Below, in pieces: positions 17,703 through 27,142 of a stretch of DNA of 33,593 nucleotides; positions within the stretch are counted from its first letter, which is position 1, and every line of letters starts with the position of its first letter. A program made the position numbers and the translations under genes. The notes beneath the pieces were generated by a model. The model had not been told where the DNA came from, did no database searches, and worked only from the letters and a program-made list of their open reading frames with translations. Origin of the DNA: Thermoplasmata archaeon (GTDB lineage: Archaea > Thermoplasmatota > Thermoplasmata > Lutacidiplasmatales > UBA184); the NCBI GenBank assembly GCA_030037265.1, contig JASHRQ010000046.1:1-33593 (forward strand), given 5' to 3'.

Positions 17703-18419
17703 ATGACGATCAACCTGCGCGTCAGCCTCACGATCTTCTCGATCGGATTCGCGCTGGAGGCCGGCGAGGACGTCTACTACCTCGTCACGGGCTCCGTCCG
17801 GCTCTTCGCCGGCGGCCTCCTCTTCGCGATCGGCATCGCGGCCACGGTGCTGGGACTCCTGTTCCTCACGATCGGACGCCACGAGTGGAACGAGCTCCAC
17901 CGGGACCGGGTCCGGAGCGCGCACTGGACGTTCGCCACCGTGGTGCTGCTCGGCGTGGCCGCGGCGCTGCCCGTCGCCTACTACCTGTACCGCCCCGGCA
18001 CCGGGATGCCCGCCTGGGCGGCGCTGGAGGTCGGGGCCGCCGTCGCGGGGTCGCTGTTCTTCACGTTCATCCTGTACGCGGTCATCGTCTACCACCTGCT
18101 CGGCCGCGCGGGCCGGGCGGTGCTCGTGGGCGCGCTCGCGGCGGCCGTGCCGGTCTGCGGGGACGTCGGCTGGCGGGTGTCGCAGGGACTCCCGTCGTAC
18201 CTGCTCCTCGCGCGGTCCAGCCCGCTCACCCTCGTCGCCGTCGTGGAGCCGATCGTCTCGCTCCTGTCGTACATGTTCCTCGCCTACCTGCTGTTCCTCG
18301 CGGCGTTCGTCGCCGCCCACCGCCGGGTCGCGCAGGGCGCCCCCGTGCGGAGCCCCGCGCGATGGGTCCCGCCGTCGGCGCCGCCGTCGAGCCCGCCGCC
18401 GGGCCGGTCGGGCGCCTGA
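17703..18419 (+). CDS. Polytopic membrane protein (about 6-7 TM) of unknown function
   Basis: Repeated hydrophobic segments; compact ORF between MOSC and aminotransferase genes. Confidence 0.7.
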   Translation: MTINLRVSLTIFSIGFALEAGEDVYYLVTGSVRLFAGGLLFAIGIAATVLGLLFLTIGRHEWNELHRDRVRSAHWTFATVVLLGVAAALPVAYYLYRPGTGMPAWAALEVGAAVAGSLFFTFILYAVIVYHLLGRAGRAVLVGALAAAVPVCGDVGWRVSQGLPSYLLLARSSPLTLVAVVEPIVSLLSYMFLAYLLFLAAFVAAHRRVAQGAPVRSPARWVPPSAPPSSPPPGRSGA

Positions 18420-18496
18420 GCCGGGGGCCCGGGGGCCCCCGCCGGACCTCCCGCCGGCGCGGGAGCGATTTAACTCGGGCGGCCATCGGTCCCGCG

Positions 18497-19639
18497 ATGC
18501 ACGTCGACGAGATCGGGGAGTCGCCGATCCTCTCGCTCATCGACCGGATCTTCGAGCGCCGCCAGCGGGGCGAGGCCGTCCTCGGCCTCCACATCGGGGA
18601 GCCCGCGTTCGACACGCCGGAGGGCATCCGCGCCGCCGCGGCGCGCGCGATGAGCGAGGGGCTCACGCACTACACGTCGGCGCAGGGGATGCCCGACCTC
18701 CGGGAGGCGATCGCGCGCCGGATGGAGCGGCGCCACCGGATCCCGTGCTCCGCCGCAGACGTCGTCGTGCTGCCGGCGAAGTACGCGATCTTCGCGAGCC
18801 TGCTCGCCACCGTCGGCGAGGGGGACGAGGTGCTGCTGCCCGACCCGACGTACCTGTTCGAGCAGCCGGTCCGGCTCGTCGGCGCCCGACCGGTCTACTT
18901 CCCGCTGCGGCCGGACTTCTCCTTCGACGCGGAGGCGCTCGCGCGGGCGGTCACGCCGCGCAGCCGGGTGCTGATCCTCACCTCCCCGTCGAACCCCACC
19001 GGCCGGGTCCTGTCGCGGGCCGAGGTCGGGGAGGCGCTCGAGGTCGCGCGCCGCCATCGGCTCCACGTGCTGAGCGACGAGACGTACGAGTCGCTCGTCT
19101 ACGAGGGCACGCACGTCGCCCCCGCGAGCCTCCCGGAGGCGGACGGCCGGGTGGTGACGATCGGGAGCTTCTCGAAGCTGTTCGCGATGACCGGCTGGCG
19201 CGCGGGGTACGCCATCGCCCCGCCCGAGCTCCGCGCCCGGCTCGTGAAGGTGATGGAGCACACGCTCACCTGCCTCCCGCCGTTCATCCAGCGCGCGTGC
19301 CTGTGGGGGCTCGAGCACGCCGAGGCGGACGTCGACCGGTTCCGCGAGGAGTTCCGGCAGCGCCGGGACCGGCTCCTCGGTTGGCTCCACGGCGCGCCGG
19401 GCCTCACCGTCCGGCGCCCCGAGGGGGCGTTCTACCTCTTCCCCCGGTACGCCGGTCCGATGTCGTCCGTCGACTTCTGCTACCGGCTCCTCGACGAGGA
19501 GGGGCTCGCCGTCGTCCCCGGCGTCTCGTTCGGACCGGGCGGGGAGCACCACGTCCGGATGAGCTTCTGCTCGTCCCTCGAGGACCTCCGGGAGGGAGCC
19601 CTCCGGCTCCGCCGGTTCCTGGAGCGGAATCCGGCGTGA
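18497..19639 (+). CDS. Class I/II PLP-dependent aminotransferase
   Basis: 'LGLHIGEPAFDTPEGI', 'LILTSPSNPTGRVLSRAEV', 'GSFSKLFAMTGWRAGY'. ATG about 26 nt after a TTTAA box. Confidence 0.93.
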   Translation: MHVDEIGESPILSLIDRIFERRQRGEAVLGLHIGEPAFDTPEGIRAAAARAMSEGLTHYTSAQGMPDLREAIARRMERRHRIPCSAADVVVLPAKYAIFASLLATVGEGDEVLLPDPTYLFEQPVRLVGARPVYFPLRPDFSFDAEALARAVTPRSRVLILTSPSNPTGRVLSRAEVGEALEVARRHRLHVLSDETYESLVYEGTHVAPASLPEADGRVVTIGSFSKLFAMTGWRAGYAIAPPELRARLVKVMEHTLTCLPPFIQRACLWGLEHAEADVDRFREEFRQRRDRLLGWLHGAPGLTVRRPEGAFYLFPRYAGPMSSVDFCYRLLDEEGLAVVPGVSFGPGGEHHVRMSFCSSLEDLREGALRLRRFLERNPA

Positions 19640-19679
19640 GTCCACGCGCTTTTAGGGAAACCCGCCTCTGCGCCGTCCG

Positions 19680-20339
19680 ATGGCGACGGAACCCACAGTC
19701 CACGACCTGACCGCCCTGCTGGAGACCCACATGCCGGTCTGGCCCACGGCGCCGCTGCCGGTCTTCGAGCCGGTGGCGATCCTCGCCCGCGACGGGCTCG
19801 CCGCCGAGCGCGTGAGCTGCCTCACGCATACCGGGACCCACCTCGACGCCCCGTTCCACCTCCTCGAGGGCGGGCGCACGGTCGACGAGATCCCGGCCGG
19901 CCGGCTCCTCGGCACGGCCGCGTTGCTGGACGTCCGCCACGACCTCGACGGGAACCTCATCCGGACCGCCGTGGTGGAGAAGCACTGGCCGCGCCGCTTC
20001 GAACCCGAGGTCGTGCTGCTCGAGACCGGCTGGAGCCGGCTCCGAGCCCCCACGCGCCAGTACCTCTACGAGTTCCCCGGCCTCGAGCCGGCGGCCGCCG
20101 AGTGGCTCGCGCGGAAGCCGCTCAAGGGCGTCGGCATTGACTCGCTCGGGATCGACCCGTTCTCGAACGCCCAGTTCGAGGCGCACAAGGCGCTGCTCGG
20201 GAAGGACCTCTGGGTCGTGGAGGCGCTCGACCACCTGGACGGGCTCCGCGAGGAGACGCCGTACCGCCTCGTCGTGGCGCCGCTCAAGATCGCCGGGGCG
20301 AGCGGCGCGATGGCCCGCGTGTTCGCGACCGAGGCGTGA
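19680..20339 (+). CDS. Cyclase family protein (kynurenine formamidase/isatin hydrolase-like)
   Basis: 'HTGTHLDAPFHLLEGGRTVDEIPAGRLLG' signature; ATG about 28 nt after a TTTTA box. Confidence 0.9.
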   Translation: MATEPTVHDLTALLETHMPVWPTAPLPVFEPVAILARDGLAAERVSCLTHTGTHLDAPFHLLEGGRTVDEIPAGRLLGTAALLDVRHDLDGNLIRTAVVEKHWPRRFEPEVVLLETGWSRLRAPTRQYLYEFPGLEPAAAEWLARKPLKGVGIDSLGIDPFSNAQFEAHKALLGKDLWVVEALDHLDGLREETPYRLVVAPLKIAGASGAMARVFATEA

Positions 20340-21142
20340 GCGCGCCGATGCCGGTCGCGTTGGGCCTCCGGGGCCAGCGGGTGTTCGTCACCGCGGCGAG
20401 CCAGGGGATCGGGTTCGCGACGGCGCGGGCGTTCCTCGAGGAGGGCGCGCGCGTCGTCGTGAACGGGTCGCACCCGGGCCGGCTCGCGGCGGCGGTCGAG
20501 CGGCTCCGGCCGCTCGGCGAGGTGCACGGGGTGGTCGCCGACCTGACGCAGGAGCAGGAGCTCGACCGCCTCGTGCGCGAGGCCCACGACGCGCTCGGCG
20601 GGTTCGACGTCCTCGCCTACGTCACGGGGTCGCCGGCCCCCGGCACGTTCCTCGAGCAGGACTTCGACCGGTGGCACGCCGCGGCGCTCCTGCTCGCCGT
20701 GAGCCCGGCGTACCTCGCGCGGCTCGTCGCGCGCTCGATGCTCGAGGACCGGATCGCCGGCCGGATGGTGTTCCTCGCCTCGTTCGCGATCCGCGAGCCG
20801 ATCGCGAACATCGCGACCTCCAACGTCTGCCGCATCGCCATCGCCGGCCTCGTCCGGACGCTCGCGCGGGAGCTGGGGCCCGTCGGGATCCGGGTGAACG
20901 GGGTGCTGCCCGGCTACATCGCGACGGAGCGCGTCGACCACGTGTTCGAGGACGCGGGCCGGCGGCGCGGGGTCCCGGCGGCGGAGGCGCGCGCGGCCGT
21001 CGAGCAGGAGATCCCGCTCGGGCGGATCGGCGCGCCGGAGGAGCTCGCCCGGGCGGTCCTGTTCCTCGGAAGCGACCTCTCGTCGTACGTGACGGGGGCG
21101 CTGCTCCCCGTCGACGGCGGGATCCTCCGGTCAGTCGGGTAG
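20336..21142 (+). CDS. SDR family protein with atypical active site
   Basis: 'VFVTAASQGIGFATARAFLEEGARVVVNG', 'IRVNGVLPGYIATERV', 'SSYVTGALLPVDGG'. GTGA overlap with the cyclase gene. Confidence 0.9.
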   Translation: MSAPMPVALGLRGQRVFVTAASQGIGFATARAFLEEGARVVVNGSHPGRLAAAVERLRPLGEVHGVVADLTQEQELDRLVREAHDALGGFDVLAYVTGSPAPGTFLEQDFDRWHAAALLLAVSPAYLARLVARSMLEDRIAGRMVFLASFAIREPIANIATSNVCRIAIAGLVRTLARELGPVGIRVNGVLPGYIATERVDHVFEDAGRRRGVPAAEARAAVEQEIPLGRIGAPEELARAVLFLGSDLSSYVTGALLPVDGGILRSVG

Positions 21143-21154
21143 GTCGGCGGGCCG

Positions 21155-21523
21155 CTACGGCTCGTCGGGCGGAAGGGTCTCGGAGAGGAAGTCGCCGCGC
21201 TCGGGCGTGAAGACGTCGAGGATCACCGTCGGCCGCTTCGCGTCCGTCCGGAGCTCGTGGGGGACGTCCGGCGGCACGAAGTAGGCGTCCCCGGGACCCA
21301 TCGTCCACACCCGGTCGCCGACGGCGAACCGACCCCCGCCCTCGAGCACCGTGCCGTACTGCGCGTGCGGGTGCGTGTGCTTCGGGAACAGACGGTCCGG
21401 CTCGATCCGGTACAGGACGAGCATGCCGGACGGGGCGTGTGCGAGGATCCGCCGCCGGACCCCGGGCAGGATCTCGTGCCAGGCGTCGGGCCGGTCGTGC
21501 CAGAGCGGCATGGGGACCCGCAC
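21155..21523 (-). CDS. Cupin domain protein
   Basis: 'RLFPKHTHPHAQYGTVLEGGGRFAVGDRVWTMGPGDAYFVPPDVPHELRTD'. Confidence 0.88.
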   Translation of the reverse strand: MRVPMPLWHDRPDAWHEILPGVRRRILAHAPSGMLVLYRIEPDRLFPKHTHPHAQYGTVLEGGGRFAVGDRVWTMGPGDAYFVPPDVPHELRTDAKRPTVILDVFTPERGDFLSETLPPDEP

Positions 21524-21542
21524 GGGTCCGGGTATTATCCCG

Positions 21543-22694
21543 TTACGGGCGCCCGCCGTCCAGCGCCTGGCGGAGGTCGTCGACGAGGTCGGCCGGGTCC
21601 TCGATCCCGACCGAGAACCGGAGCAGCCCGTCGCCGATCCCCGCGGCGCGGCGCTGCGCGGGCGTCATCGCCCGGTGCGTCATCCGTGCCGGATGGTTCA
21701 CGAGCGACTCGACCCCGCCCAGGCTCTCGCCGAGCGTGAACAGCTTGAGCCGCCGCGCGACGCGGGTCGCGGCCGCCGCGCCCCCCCGGAACTCGGCCGA
21801 GAGCATCCCGCCGTATCCGTCCATCTGGCGACGGGCGATCGCGTGGCCCGGATGCGACGGGAGGCCGGGATAGAGCACGCGCGAGACCTGGGGATGGCCC
21901 TCCAGGAACCGCGCCACGCGCGCCGCGTTCGCGGCGTGCCGACGGACCCGAACCCCCAGGGTCCGGAGGCCCCGCAGCAGGAGGTAGCAGTCGAAGGGAC
22001 TCGGCACGCCGCCCGCCGTGTTCTGGAACCACCGGAGCCGGTCGACGAACGCCCGCGACCGGCCGATGAGGGCCCCGCCGAGCACGTCGCTGTGCCCGCC
22101 GATGTACTTGGTCGTGGAGTGCACGACCAGGTCCGCGCCGAGCTTGAGCGGCCGCTGGAAGACCGGCGAGGCGAACGTGTTGTCGACGGCCACCCGGGCG
22201 CGGCCCTCGCGGGCGATCCGGATCGCGCCCCGGAGGTCCGTGACCTTGAGGAGCGGGTTGGTCGGGGTCTCGAGGTACAGGAGGTCGACGCGCGGTCCGC
22301 GCGCGAACGCGCGCCGCACGTTCTCGAGGTCCGTCGTGTCGACGAAGTCCACCCGGACGCCATGGGAACGCGCGACCTCGAGGAGGCGGGTGCTCCCGTG
22401 GTACAGGTCGTCTCCCGCGACGATCCGGCGGCCCGACGGATAGCTCATGAAGAGCGCCGAGACCGCCGCGAGCCCCGAGCCGAACGCGAGGGCGTCGGCC
22501 CCGCCCTCGGCGCGCGCCAGCGCGCGCTCGAGCGCGGAGCGGGTCGGGTTGCCGGTCCGGGAGTAGACGAACCCTTTCGCCACGCCGGGCGCCGACTGGC
22601 GGTAGGTGACGGACAGGTAGACCGGCACGTTCACCGCGCCGGTGAGCGGGTCCGGCGCCTGCCCATCGTGGATGAGGCGGGTGTCCCACTCCAT
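21543..22694 (-). CDS. Cys/Met metabolism PLP-dependent enzyme (cystathionine gamma-synthase/lyase family)
   Basis: 'TRLIHDGQAPDPLTGAVNVPVYLSVTY', 'YSRTGNPTRSALERALA', 'DLVVHSTTKYIGGHSDVLGG'. Confidence 0.93.
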   Translation of the reverse strand: MEWDTRLIHDGQAPDPLTGAVNVPVYLSVTYRQSAPGVAKGFVYSRTGNPTRSALERALARAEGGADALAFGSGLAAVSALFMSYPSGRRIVAGDDLYHGSTRLLEVARSHGVRVDFVDTTDLENVRRAFARGPRVDLLYLETPTNPLLKVTDLRGAIRIAREGRARVAVDNTFASPVFQRPLKLGADLVVHSTTKYIGGHSDVLGGALIGRSRAFVDRLRWFQNTAGGVPSPFDCYLLLRGLRTLGVRVRRHAANAARVARFLEGHPQVSRVLYPGLPSHPGHAIARRQMDGYGGMLSAEFRGGAAAATRVARRLKLFTLGESLGGVESLVNHPARMTHRAMTPAQRRAAGIGDGLLRFSVGIEDPADLVDDLRQALDGGRP

Positions 22695-22769
22695 CGGCCG
22701 CCGGGAGCCGCCCGGCCACATCAACCGTTCGACCCGTACCGCCGAGCGGGTTTCTGCACTTTCGCGAAC

Positions 22770-22776
22770 TTATTTA
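22770..22776 (+). promoter_or_regulatory. TATA-like box (TTATTTA) upstream of the permease gene
   Basis: AT-rich heptamer in a very GC-rich context, about 70 nt upstream of ATG, with a GGAG-like SD between. Confidence 0.5.
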
Positions 22777-22843
22777 GCCCCCCGTCACCACTCGCGGCCG
22801 CCTCGCGGCGGACCGACGGGCCGACCGCGGAACGGAGCGGAAC

Positions 22844-24508
22844 ATGACCCCGGCCTTGCAGGCGGAGACCCCCGGAGCGATCGTCGACCGGTCCGAGCGC
22901 GCCACGCCCGCGGCGGTGGCCCAGCCGGGGCTGTACGTCCGCCAGACGTCCGGCCTCGTGCGCACCGTCGGCGCGCGGACCGCGCTGTTCGCGAACCTGG
23001 TCGGCATGGGCATCATCGTGAACTACTTCTGGATCGTCTTCGCGTCGGCCGGCTACCCCAACGCGAACCTGATCACCACCGTCGCGATCGGGGTGCTGAT
23101 CAACCTCGGCGTCGGCTACGTCTACTGGATGCTCGCGAGCTCGATGCCGCGGTCCGGCGGGGACTACGTGTTCACCGGACGGATCTTCCACCCGAGCATC
23201 GGGCTGGGGACGAACCTCCTGTTCACCGTCGTGTTCATCAGCTGGGCCGGATACTTCGCCTACTACACCGCGCTGTTCGGCATCCCCACGATGCTCGCCG
23301 CCTACAGCGTCGCCGGCGGGGGCACGCAGGCGCTCGCGTGGGCCACCGCCCTCACCGGGTCGACGACGAACCTGTTCCTCGTCGGCTTCGGGGTCCTCGT
23401 GGTGGTCATCCTCGTGAGCCTCCTGCCCACGAAGTGGATCTTCCGCACCGCGATCGGCATCTTCGCCGTCTCCGCCGTGGTCTACGTGGCGATGCTCGTC
23501 CTCCTGCTCACGACCCCCTCGTCGACCTTCGCCGCGGACTGGAACGCGGCGAATCCCACGACCCAGAGCTACCAGGCGCTCGTCAGCAGCGTCTCCTCCA
23601 CGAGCTCGATCACGGCGGCCGGCACCTTCCTCGGCATCGTCTACACGATGCTGAGCTTCATCGGCTACGCGAACAGCTCCTACTACGGCGGGGAGATCCG
23701 CGGCAGCCCGACCCGCACGCAGGGCCTCGCGATCTTCGGAGCGCCGCTCATCTTCGCGGCCCTCATCGGCGCGCTGTACGCGGCGGCGTACTACACCTTC
23801 GGCCGGCTGTTCCTGATCGGCGTGAGCACGGGCTACGTGCTCGGGACGACGACGCTGCCGGGCGGCACGATCCCGAGCCCGCTCTTCCTCGCCGCGTACG
23901 TCGTCCACGTGCCCGTCCTGGCGGCGTTCCTCGCGTTCGGGCTCGTCCTCACGTTCTTCGGCTTCTCACTCGTCTACTTCGTCCTCCCGACGCGGAATCT
24001 GTTCTCCTGGTCGTTCGACCGGATCTTCCCGTCCTGGCTGACGGCGGTGAGCCGGAACGGCGTCCCGTACGCGGCGGTGATCGTGCTCGCCGTCGCCTCC
24101 GGGATCGCGCTGTACGTCGCGGCGTACACGCAGCTGTTCACCTACCTGTCGTACTCCAACTTCGGCTTCTGGTTCGCCGTCGGGATCGTCTGCCTCGCGG
24201 GCGCGTTGTTCCCGTTCCTGCGGCCCCAGCTGTTCAAGTCCTCGCCCGCGATCGTCCAGGCGAAGGTCGGCCGGGTGCCGATCCTCACGATCGTCGGCGT
24301 CGCGAGCTGGATCGCCGCCTGGTTCGTGAGCTACGCGGCGTCGACGGCGTCGTACGTCGAGCCGTCGAACGGCTACAACTACGCCTACCTGATCTTCCTC
24401 CCCGCGGTGTTCGTGATCGGGATCGTCGTCTACTTCATCTCGCACGCCATCCAGAAGTCGCGCGGCGTGCCGATCGACCTCATCAACAAGGAGCTCCCCC
24501 CGGAGTGA
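22844..24508 (+). CDS. APC-superfamily amino acid permease
   Basis: About 12 TM segments; N-terminal 'RTVGARTALFANLVGMGIIVNYFWIVFASAGYPNANLI' APC-like pattern. Confidence 0.85.
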   Translation: MTPALQAETPGAIVDRSERATPAAVAQPGLYVRQTSGLVRTVGARTALFANLVGMGIIVNYFWIVFASAGYPNANLITTVAIGVLINLGVGYVYWMLASSMPRSGGDYVFTGRIFHPSIGLGTNLLFTVVFISWAGYFAYYTALFGIPTMLAAYSVAGGGTQALAWATALTGSTTNLFLVGFGVLVVVILVSLLPTKWIFRTAIGIFAVSAVVYVAMLVLLLTTPSSTFAADWNAANPTTQSYQALVSSVSSTSSITAAGTFLGIVYTMLSFIGYANSSYYGGEIRGSPTRTQGLAIFGAPLIFAALIGALYAAAYYTFGRLFLIGVSTGYVLGTTTLPGGTIPSPLFLAAYVVHVPVLAAFLAFGLVLTFFGFSLVYFVLPTRNLFSWSFDRIFPSWLTAVSRNGVPYAAVIVLAVASGIALYVAAYTQLFTYLSYSNFGFWFAVGIVCLAGALFPFLRPQLFKSSPAIVQAKVGRVPILTIVGVASWIAAWFVSYAASTASYVEPSNGYNYAYLIFLPAVFVIGIVVYFISHAIQKSRGVPIDLINKELPPE

Positions 24509-24557
24509 CGGGACGGGCCGTCGACCTTTTGTGGGGACTCGCTCCTCCACCGAGCCC

Positions 24558-25589
24558 GTGGCCGTAGAGGTCGTCGTCGACCCGTTCACGCGGGCGACGG
24601 TGCCGGTCGAGCTTCCGCTCCGGTTCCGCACCGAGCCCGAGGAGGCGCGACGGGCGCTCGGCCTGCCCGACTACCTGGACGTCTCCGACCCGATCGTCCG
24701 GCGGGCCGTGGGGCTGCTCCACGCCCTCGCCGCCGTCGAGCCGTCGATCCCGGTCGCCTTCTTCGGCGGGGTGGCCTACCGGATCCGCAGCCCCACCAGC
24801 AACGGCCCGACGAGCGGGCTCCGGCGAAACCTCCACGACATCGACCTCGCCTGCCTCCAGCCGGACGGGCGGCGGATGACCGCCGCGCTCCTCGCGCTGG
24901 GCCCGCGCGGCGGGAGCGCCCTCACGGTCGTCGAGACGCACGCCGACCACATGTTCAACGCGCTCCAGAGCGGGCTCCGCCTCCGGTTCCACATGATCGA
25001 CCACGTCGACGAGCAGGGGCGCGCGACGCTCGGGACGATCGACGTCGTCGCGAACGAGTTCCGCTTCTGCCACAACCTCGACCTCCGGGCCGACGTGGCG
25101 GCCGCGCCGAGCCATGCGCGCGCGCTCTCCCCGGAGAGCCTCCTCCTCACGAAGCTGCAGGCGATCCAGAGCATCCCGGCGGAGCACGGGAACCTCGTGC
25201 CGGGCCGGGTGCTCGGCCCGTTCGGCAAGCGCGACCTCCTCATCGGCCCGGAGGAGAAGGACGTGCGCGACGTGCTCGCGCTCCTCGCCGACCGGACGGT
25301 GGGGGACAACGGGACCGCCGACGTGTCGGCCGACCGGTTCATCGCCCCGCTCGCGAACGACTGGGGGTTCTGGACGACGGTCCGCCTCAACCTCGACAAC
25401 CTCGGCCGATCGCCGCTCCTGCCGGCCCTGCCGCCGGCCGTCGCCGAGCGGATCCGGTCGAACGTCGGGCGGCTCCGCGCGGCCACCGACCGGGTCCAGC
25501 CGAAGCGGCGGTTCGGCTTTCTCCAGAAGGAGTGGTGGGAGCCGGTCGAGTCCCTCGGCACGACCCCCCCGCCGACGGGGCCGCCGTAG
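24558..25589 (+). CDS. AbiEii-like nucleotidyltransferase-fold protein (start re-called to GTG 24558)
   Basis: 'VAFFGGVAYRI...GLRRNLHDIDLAC' (GG...DxD NTase motif) and 'LLLTKLQAIQS...GPEEKDVRDVLALLAD'. Confidence 0.6.
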   Translation: MAVEVVVDPFTRATVPVELPLRFRTEPEEARRALGLPDYLDVSDPIVRRAVGLLHALAAVEPSIPVAFFGGVAYRIRSPTSNGPTSGLRRNLHDIDLACLQPDGRRMTAALLALGPRGGSALTVVETHADHMFNALQSGLRLRFHMIDHVDEQGRATLGTIDVVANEFRFCHNLDLRADVAAAPSHARALSPESLLLTKLQAIQSIPAEHGNLVPGRVLGPFGKRDLLIGPEEKDVRDVLALLADRTVGDNGTADVSADRFIAPLANDWGFWTTVRLNLDNLGRSPLLPALPPAVAERIRSNVGRLRAATDRVQPKRRFGFLQKEWWEPVESLGTTPPPTGPP

Positions 25590-25597
25590 GCGCGCGG

Positions 25598-26554
25598 TCA
25601 GCCGGTCGTCAGCACGTGGGACCGGATGCGGTCCGGCTCGAAGTCGACCACGAGCCCCAGGAGGATCCCCTCCGAGTAGCTGCTGCCCGGGTTGTACACC
25701 GCGGTCCGACCGACCGCCCCCACGCCCCGCGACTCGTGGATGTGGCCGTGGAGGCCCGCGAGCGGCTGGTACCGCTCGATCGCCGCGCGGACGGCGCTGC
25801 TCCCCACGTGGACGAGCTCCTCGTCGCCCCCCGGGCCCATCACCTTCGTCAGGTCGGCGGTGAGGCGCGGCGCGAGGTCGAGCGGCGTGTTGAGCGGGGG
25901 CACGTGGCAGTTGAACACCGCCCGCGTCGTGTCCGAGAGCTTCGCGGCGAGGGCGTCGATCCGCCGGGCGATCGCCTCCTCGGACAGCTCCCGGTGGGTG
26001 TGCCACGGGGTGGGGTTGCTGTAGGCGAGCGTCAGGAGCTCGTGCCGGTCGTCGACGCGGAGGACCGCGTCGTCGGTGAGCTCGACGTAGTCGCTCGCCC
26101 GCACGACCGCCTCCATGCCGTCGAAGTCGTCGTTCCCGAGGCCCACCAGCGTCCGGATCCCGGACCCCTGGAGCCGGCTCTCGGCGAGCCGGACCCAGGC
26201 CGCGAGGCTCTCGAGCGCGAGCGACTGGAACAGGTCGTCCAGCCGGCTCCGGTGGGCGGACAGGTCGGCCCACTCCCCCGGGGTGGTGCGGTACGGGAGC
26301 GACCCCAGGTCGCGCAGCTCCGCCTCGAACCGCTCGAGCTCCGTCTCGGTCTCGACGTGGCGGCGCTCGCCGAAGTACTGGCCGACCCAGCCGCCGTTCT
26401 CGCGCCAGAGCGGGGTGATCGTCTTGCCCGCGATGTCGCCGCCGATGAGCAGCACGCCGGCCTTGTAGACCCGCCCGGCGTTGAGGAACTTCCGGAAGCA
26501 GCGCTCGGACCCGTGGAGGTCGGCGACGAAGAAGACGCGCGTCGGGGGAGCCAT
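25598..26554 (-). CDS. Calcineurin-like metallophosphoesterase
   Basis: 'FFVADLHGSERCFRKFL', 'LLIGGDIAGK', 'GLGNDDFD', 'FNCHVPP', 'GLHGHIHESRG', 'YNPGSSY'. Confidence 0.93.
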   Translation of the reverse strand: MAPPTRVFFVADLHGSERCFRKFLNAGRVYKAGVLLIGGDIAGKTITPLWRENGGWVGQYFGERRHVETETELERFEAELRDLGSLPYRTTPGEWADLSAHRSRLDDLFQSLALESLAAWVRLAESRLQGSGIRTLVGLGNDDFDGMEAVVRASDYVELTDDAVLRVDDRHELLTLAYSNPTPWHTHRELSEEAIARRIDALAAKLSDTTRAVFNCHVPPLNTPLDLAPRLTADLTKVMGPGGDEELVHVGSSAVRAAIERYQPLAGLHGHIHESRGVGAVGRTAVYNPGSSYSEGILLGLVVDFEPDRIRSHVLTTG

Positions 26555-26686
26555 GGCCGTCGAACCGGACGGGCGAGCCGACCCCGGCTAAAACATCTCC
26601 GAGTTGGGCGGGGACGGGTCCGGACCGCGGCGAGGGGCCCGGCGCGGCACAAACCCTAAAGGCGCTCGCCGAGAGTGGGCTCGCCG

Positions 26687-27142
26687 ATGGACGAGGAGCT
26701 GTACCCGATCGTCATCCAGGTGACGATCCCGCTCCCGACGAAGATGATCTTCGCGGCGCTCACGGAGCCGGCCGGCCTCGCGGGGTGGCTGTGCCGCGAG
26801 GCGCGCCTCGACCCCCGGGTCGGCGGCGAGTACGCGCTCGCGTTCGACGGGCCCCCGCCGTTCCGCTCGTGGGGCCGGCTGACCCACTTCACCCCCGAGG
26901 TCGACGTCGGCTACGACTGGCGCGCGCCGCCGGAGTTCGACGACCTCATGAACCGTCCGGAGCCGAAGACCCGGGTCTACTTCCGGCTCCAGGACTCGCC
27001 GGAGGGGATCGACGTCACGCTCGAGCAGTTCGGCTGGGTGAGCGGGCCGGCCTGGGAGGAGGCGCGCTCCTGGCACTTCCACTTCTGGGACGAGCGGATG
27101 ACCCGGCTCAAGGAGCATCTCCTGAAGCAGGCCTACGGCTGA
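26687..27142 (+). CDS. SRPBCC/AHSA1 domain protein
   Basis: 'PLPTKMIFAALTEPAGLAGWLCREARLDPRVGGEYALAF...GIDVTLEQFGWVSGPAWEEAR'. ATG about 29 nt after CCTAAA. Confidence 0.8.
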   Translation: MDEELYPIVIQVTIPLPTKMIFAALTEPAGLAGWLCREARLDPRVGGEYALAFDGPPPFRSWGRLTHFTPEVDVGYDWRAPPEFDDLMNRPEPKTRVYFRLQDSPEGIDVTLEQFGWVSGPAWEEARSWHFHFWDERMTRLKEHLLKQAYG

